From contig NZ_FRCW01000003.1 in assembly GCF_900143055.1 (NCBI RefSeq), positions 62,001-126,000 on the forward strand: DNA of 64,000 nucleotides, given 5' to 3'. Numbering within the stretch: the first letter of the stretch is position 1; each line of letters begins with the position of its first letter. The DNA is from Fibrobacter sp. UWR3. Lineage in GTDB: Bacteria; Fibrobacterota; Fibrobacteria; Fibrobacterales; Fibrobacteraceae. Below are positions 22,529 to 31,404 of the stretch, piece by piece. The notes below the pieces were generated by a model. That model worked only from the letters and a program-made list of their open reading frames with translations. It did not search any database and was not told the DNA's origin. Position numbers and translations under genes: made by a program.

Positions 22529-24421
22529 CTAGATGAACATCTCGATGCCGCCGCGGCACTTTTCCCAAGAGCGGTTCTTCTTGCACAGGAGATCCATCAT
22601 CTTGTCGTAAGTGGCGGTGTTCGCGAAGCCCTTCCACAGGCGGCGTTCCACGGATTCGCCGCTATCCTTGTCGATAGTGGTGATCGTGTCGTAGTAGGCC
22701 GGATTGTCCTTGAACTCGTTGATGAGAATGCCCTTCAGGTCTTCGGTGTAGATCTTCGAAGCGTACCTGAGGATAGACTCGTTGAAGTTGAGTTCGTTGT
22801 CGACAAGCCATTCGAAATCCTGAATCGGGTCGCCGTACACAAGCCAGTGCTTGAGCGCGAGAGCCACCACCAGGTCCTTCACGGCGCTACGGAAGATGAA
22901 CTTGTCTTCCAGGCGGCCATTCCAGGTAATCTTGGTCAGCGGGTTATCGTCGTTGGCCTCGATAGACACGCCCTTGCCCGGGGTAACCTTGCGGATCTTA
23001 ATCGGGAGGCGGCTAAGGATCTGCCATGCCTTCGTGAAGGCGATAGTCTTGCGGACGAAATCCTTTTCCTTGTCCGGGGCGACACGCACGAACGCACCGA
23101 AGCAGCGCTGGTAAAGCGTTTCCTTGTCGAAGATGCAGTCGCTACTGCGGCATTCGCTGAGCTTGCCATCCATCATGAACAGGGTCTTTGCAAGTTCGGG
23201 GCGCATGCGGACTTCGAGCTTACGGGTACGTGCCTTGAGGCGCACGCCATCCTTGTAAACGTAGGTGAAGCCTTCTTCCTGGTAGCGCTGCCATATGAAG
23301 AACTGCAGGTCGTCTGCGGCGCGCAGGTGGTAGCTGAACACCGGGTTCTGGCGGTTGTTGGCCATGGTCACCTGGTTCAGGAAGTTGTCGGCACCGGGGT
23401 ACGGCACCACGACCTTCACGAGCACCTGCGGGTTCACGGGCTTCTTGCTCTTCTTCGCGTAGGTTTCGTAGGTGAACAGGGACTGGGCACCGTTAATGAT
23501 TTTCGGGCGCTCAATGACGAGCACCTTCTTGCCGTCGCGTTCCTTGGCGCGCAGGTCATCACCCGTGAGGGTCATACCGTTGTGCAGGAACGGGAAGTCG
23601 TCGATATTCACGTTCTCGTCGTCGTTACGTTCCATAGTCTGGAAGGCGTCGATGAGGGCCGCGTTCGTGTGCGTGAGGTTACCGAGGTAGGTACGGATAT
23701 TGCTCGAGACGATGGCCATGTTGTGCTTTGTCTTGAGGCGCTTGCCGAGGGCTACGTGGTAATCGAAAATCGTGCGGATGGGGCAGAAACCGAGGAAAAG
23801 TTCGCCATGGTCGCTCGTGAGGTGGAGCGGTTCGGATTCCATCACAATTTCAAGTTTGTCGTCGGCGCTGCGGAGGTCGCGGGTAAGGTCGTCGTGCTCG
23901 GCGATAATCTCGAGCTTGGCCTTCACCTCGTTCTTCCAGATACCGAGCTTGCGGCGCATATCCTTGAGGGTGCGTTCCAGTTCAGAGTCGGTGAGGTCGC
24001 GGCTCGCCTTGGTGCGGAGCACCGTAATCTGGAGCGTTTCCATGTACGGGCGGCTTGCCGGAGTATCTTCGTCTTCCTCCTCGTCGCCGTCAGAAATCTT
24101 CTTCACGTCCCACGGGTCTGCCTCTTCACGCAGGGAGAGGAAGAACGGGTTTGTGGGGTCGCTTGTGCGGAAAACGGCAATCTGGAGCAGTTTGAGGTCG
24201 GAATTCAGGTGCGCGACAACCTTCTCGAGCGGGGTATCCTCGTCCAGGAATATGAAGAACTCCATGAAGCCCTGAGAATACTGGAAGCCGTGGAAACAGC
24301 CGTTTTCGTCCAGGTTCAGGTGCCGGAGAGCCTTTATTCGGTCGTTGGGATCGTTAGGGTTCAAGCTTAGGAGGCTAGCGACAAATGCCAGACGGCGTTC
24401 CTGCGATTTTGTTAGTTCCAT
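22529..24421 (-). CDS. AIPR family protein (abortive infection / phage resistance type)
   Basis: A 630-residue cytoplasmic protein with a TTGAGGA Shine-Dalgarno site. Seen: SSNIRTYLGNLTHTNAALID, FLHNGMTL and IERPKIINGAQSLFTYE. These match the core of the AIPR family (N-R-yLG, NNGI-like and IVNGaQT motifs), named for a lactococcal abortive-infection protein. The N-terminal 200 residues contain acidic stretches and do not match a family I can name. AIPR proteins often sit beside restriction-modification genes, but here the gene is alone with its own promoter region and terminator. Phage defence is therefore a family-based guess; no nuclease or other activity is shown. Confidence 0.75.
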   Translation of the reverse strand: MELTKSQERRLAFVASLLSLNPNDPNDRIKALRHLNLDENGCFHGFQYSQGFMEFFIFLDEDTPLEKVVAHLNSDLKLLQIAVFRTSDPTNPFFLSLREEADPWDVKKISDGDEEEDEDTPASRPYMETLQITVLRTKASRDLTDSELERTLKDMRRKLGIWKNEVKAKLEIIAEHDDLTRDLRSADDKLEIVMESEPLHLTSDHGELFLGFCPIRTIFDYHVALGKRLKTKHNMAIVSSNIRTYLGNLTHTNAALIDAFQTMERNDDENVNIDDFPFLHNGMTLTGDDLRAKERDGKKVLVIERPKIINGAQSLFTYETYAKKSKKPVNPQVLVKVVVPYPGADNFLNQVTMANNRQNPVFSYHLRAADDLQFFIWQRYQEEGFTYVYKDGVRLKARTRKLEVRMRPELAKTLFMMDGKLSECRSSDCIFDKETLYQRCFGAFVRVAPDKEKDFVRKTIAFTKAWQILSRLPIKIRKVTPGKGVSIEANDDNPLTKITWNGRLEDKFIFRSAVKDLVVALALKHWLVYGDPIQDFEWLVDNELNFNESILRYASKIYTEDLKGILINEFKDNPAYYDTITTIDKDSGESVERRLWKGFANTATYDKMMDLLCKKNRSWEKCRGGIEMFI

Positions 24422-24691
24422 TTTTTCCTCAACTATTATACCGGCGGCATACCATATAAAAACATTACATAATATGCCAGTATCGTAATTCGCACACTAA
24501 AAATAGTTTCAAAACTACAATTTGAGTAAAAAAATAACAAATCTTTTGTAAAAACACCACTACAAACGTCAAAAAATAGTGAACAAATGTACAGAAAATC
24601 GTTTTTTTTCTTTTTTTTCGGTGCCGCTTCCGCAAAATCGGGTAAAAATACTATGATTTAGGGGAGAGAAACTATCGACAAGGAGTGACGT

Positions 24692-25444
24692 ATGAATCTG
24701 CTTGATATTATTGCCAAGGCAAAGGCCGAGAAGGCCAAATCGCTCGACCTGTCCCAGAAGGAGCTCAGGCTCCTCCCGCCCGAGCTTTTCGAAATCGACT
24801 CCCTCGAAGAACTGAACCTCGACCGCAACAAGCTGGTCGAAATACCCGACGAAATCGGGAAACTCAAGAACCTGAAGAGCCTCTCGGTGAGCGAGAACGA
24901 CCTGATGGAACTCCCCGAGACCATCGGCGAGCTCAAGAACCTGAACCACCTCTACCTGGGCTACAACAGCCTGTCCGAACTGCCGGCTAGCGTCGGGAAC
25001 CTCGTGAACCTGAATACGGTGAACATCGCGAAGAACCAGCTCCTGGACCTCCCGAAAGAGATTGGCAAGTGGACAAAGGTCACCAAGCTCAGCCTCCACG
25101 ACAACATGCTTTCCGATATTCCCGCGACCATCGGCGACATGAAGAGCCTCGTGAAGCTCTACCTCGACAACAACGAACTCGCCTCCATCCCGGCATCCCT
25201 CGAGAAGCTTGCGAACCTCGAGATTCTCATGGTTTCGGGCAACAGCCTGAGCAGCGTGCCCTCCGAACTCGGAAACCTCAAGAAGCTCCGCGAACTCGTG
25301 CTCGACGCGAACCAGCTGTCGACGCTCCCCGAATCGCTCAGCCAGTGCGACAAGCTCGAGACCATCTCCGTCGTGGAAAACCCGATGGAAGAAGGCGTAC
25401 CGCACGCACTCCTGAACAAGAAGGGCCTGAAGGTAGATCAGTAG
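24692..25444 (+). CDS. Leucine-rich repeat protein
   Basis: A 250-residue protein without signal peptide, preceded by AAGGAG. Almost all of it is made of about nine 23-residue leucine-rich repeats of the LPxxIGxLxxLxxLxLxxN type (for example LKNLKSLSVSENDLMELPET), after a short helical N-cap (MNLLDIIAKAKAEKAKSLDL). Such repeats bind other proteins; no catalytic domain is present. The gene is divergent from the AIPR gene and is followed by a protease lipoprotein gene 34 bases later. No specific partner is evident. Confidence 0.85.
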   Translation: MNLLDIIAKAKAEKAKSLDLSQKELRLLPPELFEIDSLEELNLDRNKLVEIPDEIGKLKNLKSLSVSENDLMELPETIGELKNLNHLYLGYNSLSELPASVGNLVNLNTVNIAKNQLLDLPKEIGKWTKVTKLSLHDNMLSDIPATIGDMKSLVKLYLDNNELASIPASLEKLANLEILMVSGNSLSSVPSELGNLKKLRELVLDANQLSTLPESLSQCDKLETISVVENPMEEGVPHALLNKKGLKVDQ

Positions 25445-25478
25445 CGCCCGGGGCGCAATGTGGAGTGAGGAGTGTGAA

Positions 25479-26831
25479 ATGAGAAATTACACGTCCTGCA
25501 TTACACATAAAAAGAGTATCCACAGATGTATTGTCCTTGCATGTGTACTGTCTGCACTAGCGTTCCTTGCTGCGTGCAGCGACTTTTTGTCGCCTGTAGA
25601 GAGCATTCCTGCGCCAAGCGAGTACGAATACAACTACTGGCTGTTGCAAAAGACCTACCTCTACGGGGAAGAACTGGCGGCGATACCCGAAGAGGGCGAT
25701 TCCGTGCAGGCGCTCTTCAGTGTGCTTACCGACAGGTACACCCGCTATACGGAACCTTCGCACAGCGAGGCAGTCATTGAGTCGCGCAACACGAGCATCA
25801 TCACCGGCGACATCGGTGTGGAGTTCTTGCGCGACGTGAGCCTCGAGCATCCGCTGTTCATCAACCGCGTGTATCCCGAAAGCCCCGCCGACCGTGCGGG
25901 CGTCCCCAGGTACGGCAACGTATTCTCGATAAACGGGGTCGAACTTACCGGCGACGACGCCTACTCCACCTACAGGAACGTTTTCAACGATACCGCGGAC
26001 ATCTCGCTTGTCATTGAACACGACGGCAGCGTCAAGACCTACGACATGAAGCGCGAGACCATCTACGCCCCGACGGTATTCGTGGACACGGTCGGCGGAC
26101 ATGCGGTCATCAACATCCGCGAGTTCAAGCCCGACACGTACGACCGCGAAAACGGCACCTACGGGGAACTCAAGAAATACCTGGAATCCTCTACGGGCGA
26201 CAAGTCACCGCGCATTCTCGACCTCCGGAACAACCCCGGCGGGCACGTGGACCAGTGCATCCGCATGGCAGACCTGTTCGTAAGGCAGGGGACGCTTTCT
26301 TCCCGGAAATGGTACGCGTTCTCGCCCGACGGGAAGCGCACCGAGTACAACACGAAAAACGACGCCACCGCGGGCGACCCCGGAGAAGGCGGGAAGTTCG
26401 TGTTGCTCGCCAATAACGGGAGCGCATCGTGCGCGGAGATTTTTGCAGCCGCGGTCACCGAACTCGAAGATATCCCGCTCGTGGGCATTACCACCTACGG
26501 CAAGGGAATCGGGCAATCGTCCTGGAGCACGCCCGCAGGGGGGCTTGCCACCATAACGACGCTCGAGTTCTTGACCCCGAAGGGGAATTCGTACCACAAG
26601 AAGGGGCTCGTGCCCCAGTACCGCTGTGAAGGCGGCGCGAGCATCGCGTGTGCCATCGAGGCGGCGGAGGTTCACTTCGGCGGGGTCCCGAAAAAGACCG
26701 GCTATGCGCCCGCAAAGGCGGCAGGCTCCATGTCTAGAAATGTTGTCAACGAACCGGAAATCATCGTGCCCGAAAGGCCCCGATACGAGATTCCCGGCGG
26801 CGCACTTGTCGAAAATTTTGTAGTTTGGTAA
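25479..26831 (+). CDS. S41 (C-terminal processing) peptidase lipoprotein
   Basis: The ATG at 25479 is chosen since GAGGAG stands about 10 bases upstream; 450 residues. A lipobox (ALAFLAAC-S) makes it an envelope lipoprotein. A PDZ-like domain (INRVYPESPADRAGV, INGVEL) precedes the S41 domain with LDLRNNPGGHVDQC, the serine motif NNGSASCAE (second Ser catalytic by analogy with Tsp) and the lysine motif TYGKGIGQ. The Ser/Lys dyad is intact, so an active serine protease is expected. The C-terminal tail is proline-rich. A paralogous gene follows 69 bases downstream. Confidence 0.88.
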   Translation: MRNYTSCITHKKSIHRCIVLACVLSALAFLAACSDFLSPVESIPAPSEYEYNYWLLQKTYLYGEELAAIPEEGDSVQALFSVLTDRYTRYTEPSHSEAVIESRNTSIITGDIGVEFLRDVSLEHPLFINRVYPESPADRAGVPRYGNVFSINGVELTGDDAYSTYRNVFNDTADISLVIEHDGSVKTYDMKRETIYAPTVFVDTVGGHAVINIREFKPDTYDRENGTYGELKKYLESSTGDKSPRILDLRNNPGGHVDQCIRMADLFVRQGTLSSRKWYAFSPDGKRTEYNTKNDATAGDPGEGGKFVLLANNGSASCAEIFAAAVTELEDIPLVGITTYGKGIGQSSWSTPAGGLATITTLEFLTPKGNSYHKKGLVPQYRCEGGASIACAIEAAEVHFGGVPKKTGYAPAKAAGSMSRNVVNEPEIIVPERPRYEIPGGALVENFVVW

Positions 26832-26838
26832 AGAAAAA

Positions 26839-26884
26839 ACTTCAGCAAGCAAAGCTAGCCTCGCGCATACGTAAACGTATGCGA
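26839..26884. repeat. Intergenic palindromic repeat, GCATACG/CGTATGC type, copy 2
   Basis: CTAGCCTCGCGCATACG, loop TAAA, CGTATGC; perfect 7-bp stem at 26865-26882. It shares its left part with the repeat at 15139-15188 and lies between the two S41 genes. Confidence 0.65.
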
Positions 26885-26900
26885 TAAAAAGGGAGAAGGT

Positions 26901-28295
26901 ATGAAATTCACGCATCTGTTTATAGCTGGACTTAGTGCAGCGGCATTGCTGTTCCAGGCCTGCACGACATCCGCTTCTGACGAAGAAATTCTATCGCCTT
27001 ACATGGACGAGGAATCCTTTAGCCGTCTACCCAAGGCCCAGCAGGAATTACTCTTCACGAATTTCTTTCTCCAGGCGATGTACGTCAATGCCGAAACGGA
27101 AGTCAAGGACGTCAACAAGTACCTCGATGAAGGCGCAAAGAATGGATTTACCGAGGACGACTACGAATTCCCTGACGTATCGTACATGTACTCGACCCTG
27201 AGCGACAACTTCACGAACTACTTCAGCCCGTATATCGCAGAAAGGATTCTCAAGCAGTTGGTCTATTCCGAAGCGACGGCGGGCATCGGCGCGGACTTCC
27301 AGGAAATTATCGAGACCAACTGCACAACGGACGGCTTATGCACCAATTCTGGCACGCTCGTATTCAAGCACGTGTATAAGAACGGCCCTGCAGACAAGGC
27401 GGGCGTGCTGAAGGGAGACACTCTGCTTACGATTGACGGAACGGGACCCCGCAACGAGCAACACTTCAGGAGGCTCGAAGCCGTATTCGATGCCGGAGAA
27501 ACCGTCCCCTTCGCCATCAAGCGTGGCGAGGACACCCTCAATATTTCAATCACGTTCGACCAATACTTTTCCCCCACAGTCTTTGTCGACATGGTCGACT
27601 CCATCCCGGTAATTACCGTCACCGAATTTACGGACACGACCGTACTTGTCACCGGCACGTACGGAGAATTCCTCGACGCCCTGGAAGAAACTGCCGGCGC
27701 GAAATCCACCATCATCGACCTTCGCGGAAACCCGGGCGGCACCGTGGAGCACTGCGTCAACATGGCGGCAGAAATGCTCCCCAAGAACGACACCATCATC
27801 ACGATTATCAGCCACACCATTGACTCCCTCACCGAGGAGCCCTATATCGACACGACAACCTATATTACCGAAGAGGACGGTATCGGAGCCGAGCGCTACT
27901 ACGTGATTCTCGCAGACAGCAATAGCGCCAGCTGTGCGGAACTCATGACCGCAGGCGTCGTGAGCAACACGAAATCACCCGTAGTGGGGCAAACCACCTA
28001 CGGCAAGGCCATCGGGCAGTCGTACCTGGAAACCATCGCGGGCGGCCTCACCGGCATTACCAGCATGAGGCTCCTGGACAAGAACTGGGGAACCTACCAG
28101 AAGTACGGAATTGTCCCGGATTTCGAAGAAGGTGATGCCGACAAGGCGATGCAGAAGGCGGTTGAGCTCGCGAAGGAGGGCACGGCACAGCGTACGCAGG
28201 GCTACGGCACCGTCGACAAGGGACACTTCACGCTCGCGAAGAAGCACAGCAACAAGGAACTCGACCGCGGGTTGTTCAGGATAATCCGCAGGTAG
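26901..28295 (+). CDS. S41 peptidase lipoprotein, paralogue
   Basis: A 464-residue lipoprotein (lipobox SAAALLFQAC-T) preceded by GGGAGAAGG. A PDZ-like domain (VYKNGPADKAGVLKGDTLLTIDG) is followed by the S41 core: IDLRGNPGGTVEHC, SNSASCAELMTAG and TYGKAIGQSYLE. The catalytic Ser and Lys are present. It resembles the preceding gene in length and domain order and probably arose by tandem duplication, but it has diverged widely, so the two may cleave different envelope proteins. Confidence 0.88.
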   Translation: MKFTHLFIAGLSAAALLFQACTTSASDEEILSPYMDEESFSRLPKAQQELLFTNFFLQAMYVNAETEVKDVNKYLDEGAKNGFTEDDYEFPDVSYMYSTLSDNFTNYFSPYIAERILKQLVYSEATAGIGADFQEIIETNCTTDGLCTNSGTLVFKHVYKNGPADKAGVLKGDTLLTIDGTGPRNEQHFRRLEAVFDAGETVPFAIKRGEDTLNISITFDQYFSPTVFVDMVDSIPVITVTEFTDTTVLVTGTYGEFLDALEETAGAKSTIIDLRGNPGGTVEHCVNMAAEMLPKNDTIITIISHTIDSLTEEPYIDTTTYITEEDGIGAERYYVILADSNSASCAELMTAGVVSNTKSPVVGQTTYGKAIGQSYLETIAGGLTGITSMRLLDKNWGTYQKYGIVPDFEEGDADKAMQKAVELAKEGTAQRTQGYGTVDKGHFTLAKKHSNKELDRGLFRIIRR

Positions 28296-28299
28296 TTTT

Positions 28300-28413
28300 T
28301 TTAGACTAGGGAGGGCGAGCCCTCCCTAAGACCCTCCCGACACTTAATAATTCGTTTCGTTCTAGTCACAAGATTATGGTAAGCACGAATTATTTACGTG
28401 CGCACCTGCGGTG
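28300..28413. repeat. Intergenic repeat with GACTAGGGAGGG and GTGC-hairpin parts
   Basis: GACTAGGGAGGG with a GGGAGGGC-GAGCCCTCCC hairpin starts right after the S41 stop, and GCACCTGCGGTGC follows at about 28402-28414. The same two motifs recur, closer together, at 36661-36702. No gene fits this interval. Confidence 0.5.
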
Positions 28414-28418
28414 CAAAT

Positions 28419-28451
28419 AAAAACACCTCCGCATTGAGCGGAGGTGTTTTT
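28419..28451. terminator. Bidirectional terminator between S41 and FKBP genes
   Basis: A perfect 13-bp stem AAAACACCTCCGC / GCGGAGGTGTTTT with an ATTGA loop. A- and T-runs on both sides let it serve both convergent genes. Confidence 0.88.
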
Positions 28452-28470
28452 ACTGATTTTCTAAACCGCC

Positions 28471-29349
28471 TTATTCAGCCTTCGGGGCTTCGGCGGGCTT
28501 GGCCTCTGCCTTCGGGGCTTCAGCAGGCTTGGCTTCGGCCTTCGGGGCAACGGGCTTTGCAGCCTTCACAGCCTTGGCGGGCTTGGCAGCAGGTTCAGCC
28601 TTCGGGGCTTCCGGAGCCTTGGTGTCGATGAGTTCCATTTCGAACACGAGCAGGCTGTAGCCCGGAATCTGAGGAGGACGGCCGTACGGGCCATAAGCGA
28701 GGTCGAACGGAATCCATGCGGTAACCTTCTCGCCCACCTTCATGAGCTTGAGCATTTCGGTCCAGCCCGGAATCACGGCGTTAATCGGGAATTCGAGCGG
28801 CTGGCCACGGTCGATGGAGCTATCGAACTTGGTTCCGTCGAGGAGCGTTCCGGTGTAGTGCACCTTGACCACGTCGGAATCACCCGGAGTAGCGCCCGTA
28901 CCTTCGGTAAGCACCTTGTACTGGAGGCCCGAAGCAGTCGTCACAACGCCTTCGGCAGTCTTGTTCGTCTCAAGGAAGGCGGCGCCTTCGCTCTTGCGCT
29001 TTTCAGAAGCGATGCTGTCCTTCTTCTGAGCTTCAAGCTGCTTCTGCTGCTGGATGTTCATGAGGGTAGCAAACACGGTGGAATCGTTCATCAGGTACTT
29101 GCTGGAATCCTGGTTGAAACGGTCCTTGAAAGCCTGGATAAAGAGGTCAAGATCCAGTTCGATGGAATCGCGGGCCACGAGCTGGGCGTACACCTGGTTG
29201 GCAAAGTGCGCACCGAAGGCGTAGCTGGTCGTATCCTTCTGGGTAACCAGGGAGGTCTTGGCCGGAGCACTCTTGCTCGGGCACAGCTGGTCACAGCCGG
29301 TCATGAGCATGGCGAGAGCGCCAGCGGCAATAATCAATTTTGTTTTCAT
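28471..29349 (-). CDS. FKBP-type peptidyl-prolyl isomerase lipoprotein
   Basis: A 292-residue lipoprotein (lipobox LAMLMTGC-D). A helical dimerisation domain like that of FkpA/Mip occupies about 40-130. The FKBP domain is about 140-242 (VVKVHYTGTLLDGTKFDSS, VIPGWTEMLKLMKVGEKV, YGPYGRPPQIPGYSLLVFE), with active-site Tyr, Asp and aromatic residues. It catalyses cis-trans isomerisation at proline and acts as a chaperone of the periplasm or outer membrane. Unusual is the C-terminal tail (about 246-292) of repeated APKAEAKPAE units, a low-complexity Ala/Lys/Pro stretch that could reach through the cell wall or bind DNA or peptidoglycan nonspecifically. Confidence 0.9.
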   Translation of the reverse strand: MKTKLIIAAGALAMLMTGCDQLCPSKSAPAKTSLVTQKDTTSYAFGAHFANQVYAQLVARDSIELDLDLFIQAFKDRFNQDSSKYLMNDSTVFATLMNIQQQKQLEAQKKDSIASEKRKSEGAAFLETNKTAEGVVTTASGLQYKVLTEGTGATPGDSDVVKVHYTGTLLDGTKFDSSIDRGQPLEFPINAVIPGWTEMLKLMKVGEKVTAWIPFDLAYGPYGRPPQIPGYSLLVFEMELIDTKAPEAPKAEPAAKPAKAVKAAKPVAPKAEAKPAEAPKAEAKPAEAPKAE

Positions 29350-29490
29350 AGTGTCCTCTTTTGAGTTTATTTTAGACGCTATTTAAAATAGCAAATCAAA
29401 CGTGATTTTTCTCACATAAAAGTATTTTTTACACTTTCTTTTCGTATATTTTGCCGTATAGTTCTTTTTTACCCCATTCAAGGAATTTTT

Positions 29491-31320
29491 ATGTGCGGAA
29501 TTGTCGGATACATCGGTCAAAGCGAAGCGTTACCCATCCTGGTCGGCGGGCTCAAGAAGCTCGAGTACCGCGGCTACGATAGCTCGGGCATCGCTGTCAT
29601 CGAGAACGGCAGCATCCACGTGGTGAAGGCTTCGGGCAAGATTAGCGCACTCGAAGACAAGCTGAAAACGCAGAAAGTTACCGGAAAGACCGGCATCGCG
29701 CACACCCGCTGGGCCACCCACGGCGCCCCCACCGTCGAAAACGCCCACCCGCACACAAGCTACGACGGGAAAATTTCGATTGTCCACAACGGCATCATCG
29801 AGAACTACGCAAGCCTCAAGGCAAAACTCATTTCGGAAGGCATCAAGTTCCAGTCCGAAACCGATACCGAAGTCCTAGCACACCTCATCGCCCGCTTCTA
29901 CAAGGGCGACCTGAAGGCGGCCGTGCTCAAGGCGCTCGACAAGGTGGAAGGCACGTTCGGCCTTGCCGTCATCTGCAGCGAGGAACCGGGCACGCTCATC
30001 GGGGCACGCCGCGGCAGCCCGCTCATCCTCGGCATCGGGAGCAATTCCGACTTTTTCCTCGCGAGTGACGTCTCTGCAATCATCAACCACACGCAGAAGG
30101 TTGTCTACCTCGACGATAACGACATCGTGCAGATTACGGGCAACAACTACTCCATCGTGAACATGAACAGCCACGAGGTGCAGCGCGAAGTCAAGGACGT
30201 GGAATTCGACGCGGACGCCGTCGCGAAGGGCGGGTTCGCGCACTTCATGCTCAAGGAAATCTTCGAGCAGCCCGAAGTGTTGCGCAACACCATGCGCGGG
30301 CGCCTGCTCAGCGCAGAAGGCAACGCGAAACTCGCGGGCCTCGACACGAACATCAAGGAACTGAGAAACATCAACCGCATTATCATTACCGCATGCGGCA
30401 CAAGCTACTACGCGGGCATGGTCGGCGAATACATGATCGAAGACCTGGCGGGCGTCCCGGTGGAAGTCGAGTACGCCTCCGAGTTCCGGTACCGCAACCC
30501 CATCATCAAGCCGGGCACGCTCGTGCTCGCCATCAGCCAGTCCGGCGAAACGGCCGACACGCTTGCGGCCCTCAAGGAGGCTCAGCAGAAGGGTGCGACC
30601 GCGCTCGCGATATGCAACGGCGTGGGCTCCACCATCGCCCGCACGAGCGACGGCGGCGTATACCTGCACGCGGGTCCCGAAATTGGCGTGGCTAGCACCA
30701 AGGCGTTCACAAGCCAGGTGACCGTGCTCGCCATGATCGCCCTCTTGCTCGGGCGCCAGCGCAGGCTCAGTTTCGAAAGCGGCGCGGACATCGTGAAGGC
30801 CATGCAGGAACTCCCCACTCTCGTGGAACAGACCTTGCAACTTTCGGACCAGATTGCAGGCATTGCGCAGAAGTACGCGAAGGCGAACAACTTCCTGTAC
30901 CTGGGCCGCCACTTCAACTACCCCGTGGCCATGGAAGGCGCGCTGAAACTCAAGGAAATCAGCTACATTCATGCCGAAGGCTACCCCGCCGCCGAAATGA
31001 AGCACGGCCCCATCGCCCTTATCGACGAGAACATGCCGGTGGTCGTGATTGCCCCGAAGGATGCATTGTTCGACAAGGTCATCAGCAACGTGCGCGAAAT
31101 CAAGGCACGTGGCGGCCGCGTCATTGCAGTCACCACCGAAGACTGCAAGCCGCTCGACGAGTTTGCGGACCACCTCATCAAGGTGCCGAAGACTATCCCG
31201 ATGCTCATGCCTATCGTGACATGCGTCCCGCTGCAGCTCCTCGCCTACCACATCGCCGTACTCCGCGGAAACGACGTGGACCAGCCGCGCAACCTCGCGA
31301 AGAGCGTGACGGTGGAATAA
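29491..31320 (+). CDS. glmS: Glutamine-fructose-6-phosphate aminotransferase
   Basis: A 609-residue enzyme, the normal family length, which makes glucosamine-6-phosphate from fructose-6-phosphate and glutamine at the start of UDP-GlcNAc synthesis. Seen: catalytic Cys2 of the glutamine amidotransferase domain (MCGIVGYIG), KLEYRGYDSSGIAV, HTRWATHG, then two SIS sugar-isomerase domains (ACGTSYYAG, SQSGETADTLAAL, EGYPAAEMKHGPIAL) and the C-terminal DQPRNLAKSVTVE. It stands alone between a divergent isomerase gene and its own terminator. I saw no glmS ribozyme upstream; the leader is short and AT-rich. Confidence 0.97.
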   Translation: MCGIVGYIGQSEALPILVGGLKKLEYRGYDSSGIAVIENGSIHVVKASGKISALEDKLKTQKVTGKTGIAHTRWATHGAPTVENAHPHTSYDGKISIVHNGIIENYASLKAKLISEGIKFQSETDTEVLAHLIARFYKGDLKAAVLKALDKVEGTFGLAVICSEEPGTLIGARRGSPLILGIGSNSDFFLASDVSAIINHTQKVVYLDDNDIVQITGNNYSIVNMNSHEVQREVKDVEFDADAVAKGGFAHFMLKEIFEQPEVLRNTMRGRLLSAEGNAKLAGLDTNIKELRNINRIIITACGTSYYAGMVGEYMIEDLAGVPVEVEYASEFRYRNPIIKPGTLVLAISQSGETADTLAALKEAQQKGATALAICNGVGSTIARTSDGGVYLHAGPEIGVASTKAFTSQVTVLAMIALLLGRQRRLSFESGADIVKAMQELPTLVEQTLQLSDQIAGIAQKYAKANNFLYLGRHFNYPVAMEGALKLKEISYIHAEGYPAAEMKHGPIALIDENMPVVVIAPKDALFDKVISNVREIKARGGRVIAVTTEDCKPLDEFADHLIKVPKTIPMLMPIVTCVPLQLLAYHIAVLRGNDVDQPRNLAKSVTVE

Positions 31321-31352
31321 AGTCCATCGGACAGTTTAATAAAAAAAATTAG

Positions 31353-31385
31353 CGGCTCCCGGAAGGGAGCCGTTTGCGTTTTTTT
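31353..31385 (+). terminator. glmS terminator
   Basis: CGGCTCCC-GGAA-GGGAGCCG stem-loop followed by a T-rich run, 32 bases after the glmS stop. Confidence 0.82.
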
Positions 31386-31404
31386 GAGACTACTGCTAGG
31401 CTCG

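Noticed and set aside
24569-25405. 278-residue minus-strand frame over the leucine-rich-repeat gene
   Set aside because: It is the reverse reading of regular leucine-rich-repeat codons. The plus-strand gene has a clear AAGGAG site and family pattern.
29350-29490. glmS ribozyme or other riboswitch upstream of glmS
   Set aside because: The interval is short and AT-rich, and none of the conserved ribozyme core or stem pattern was found.
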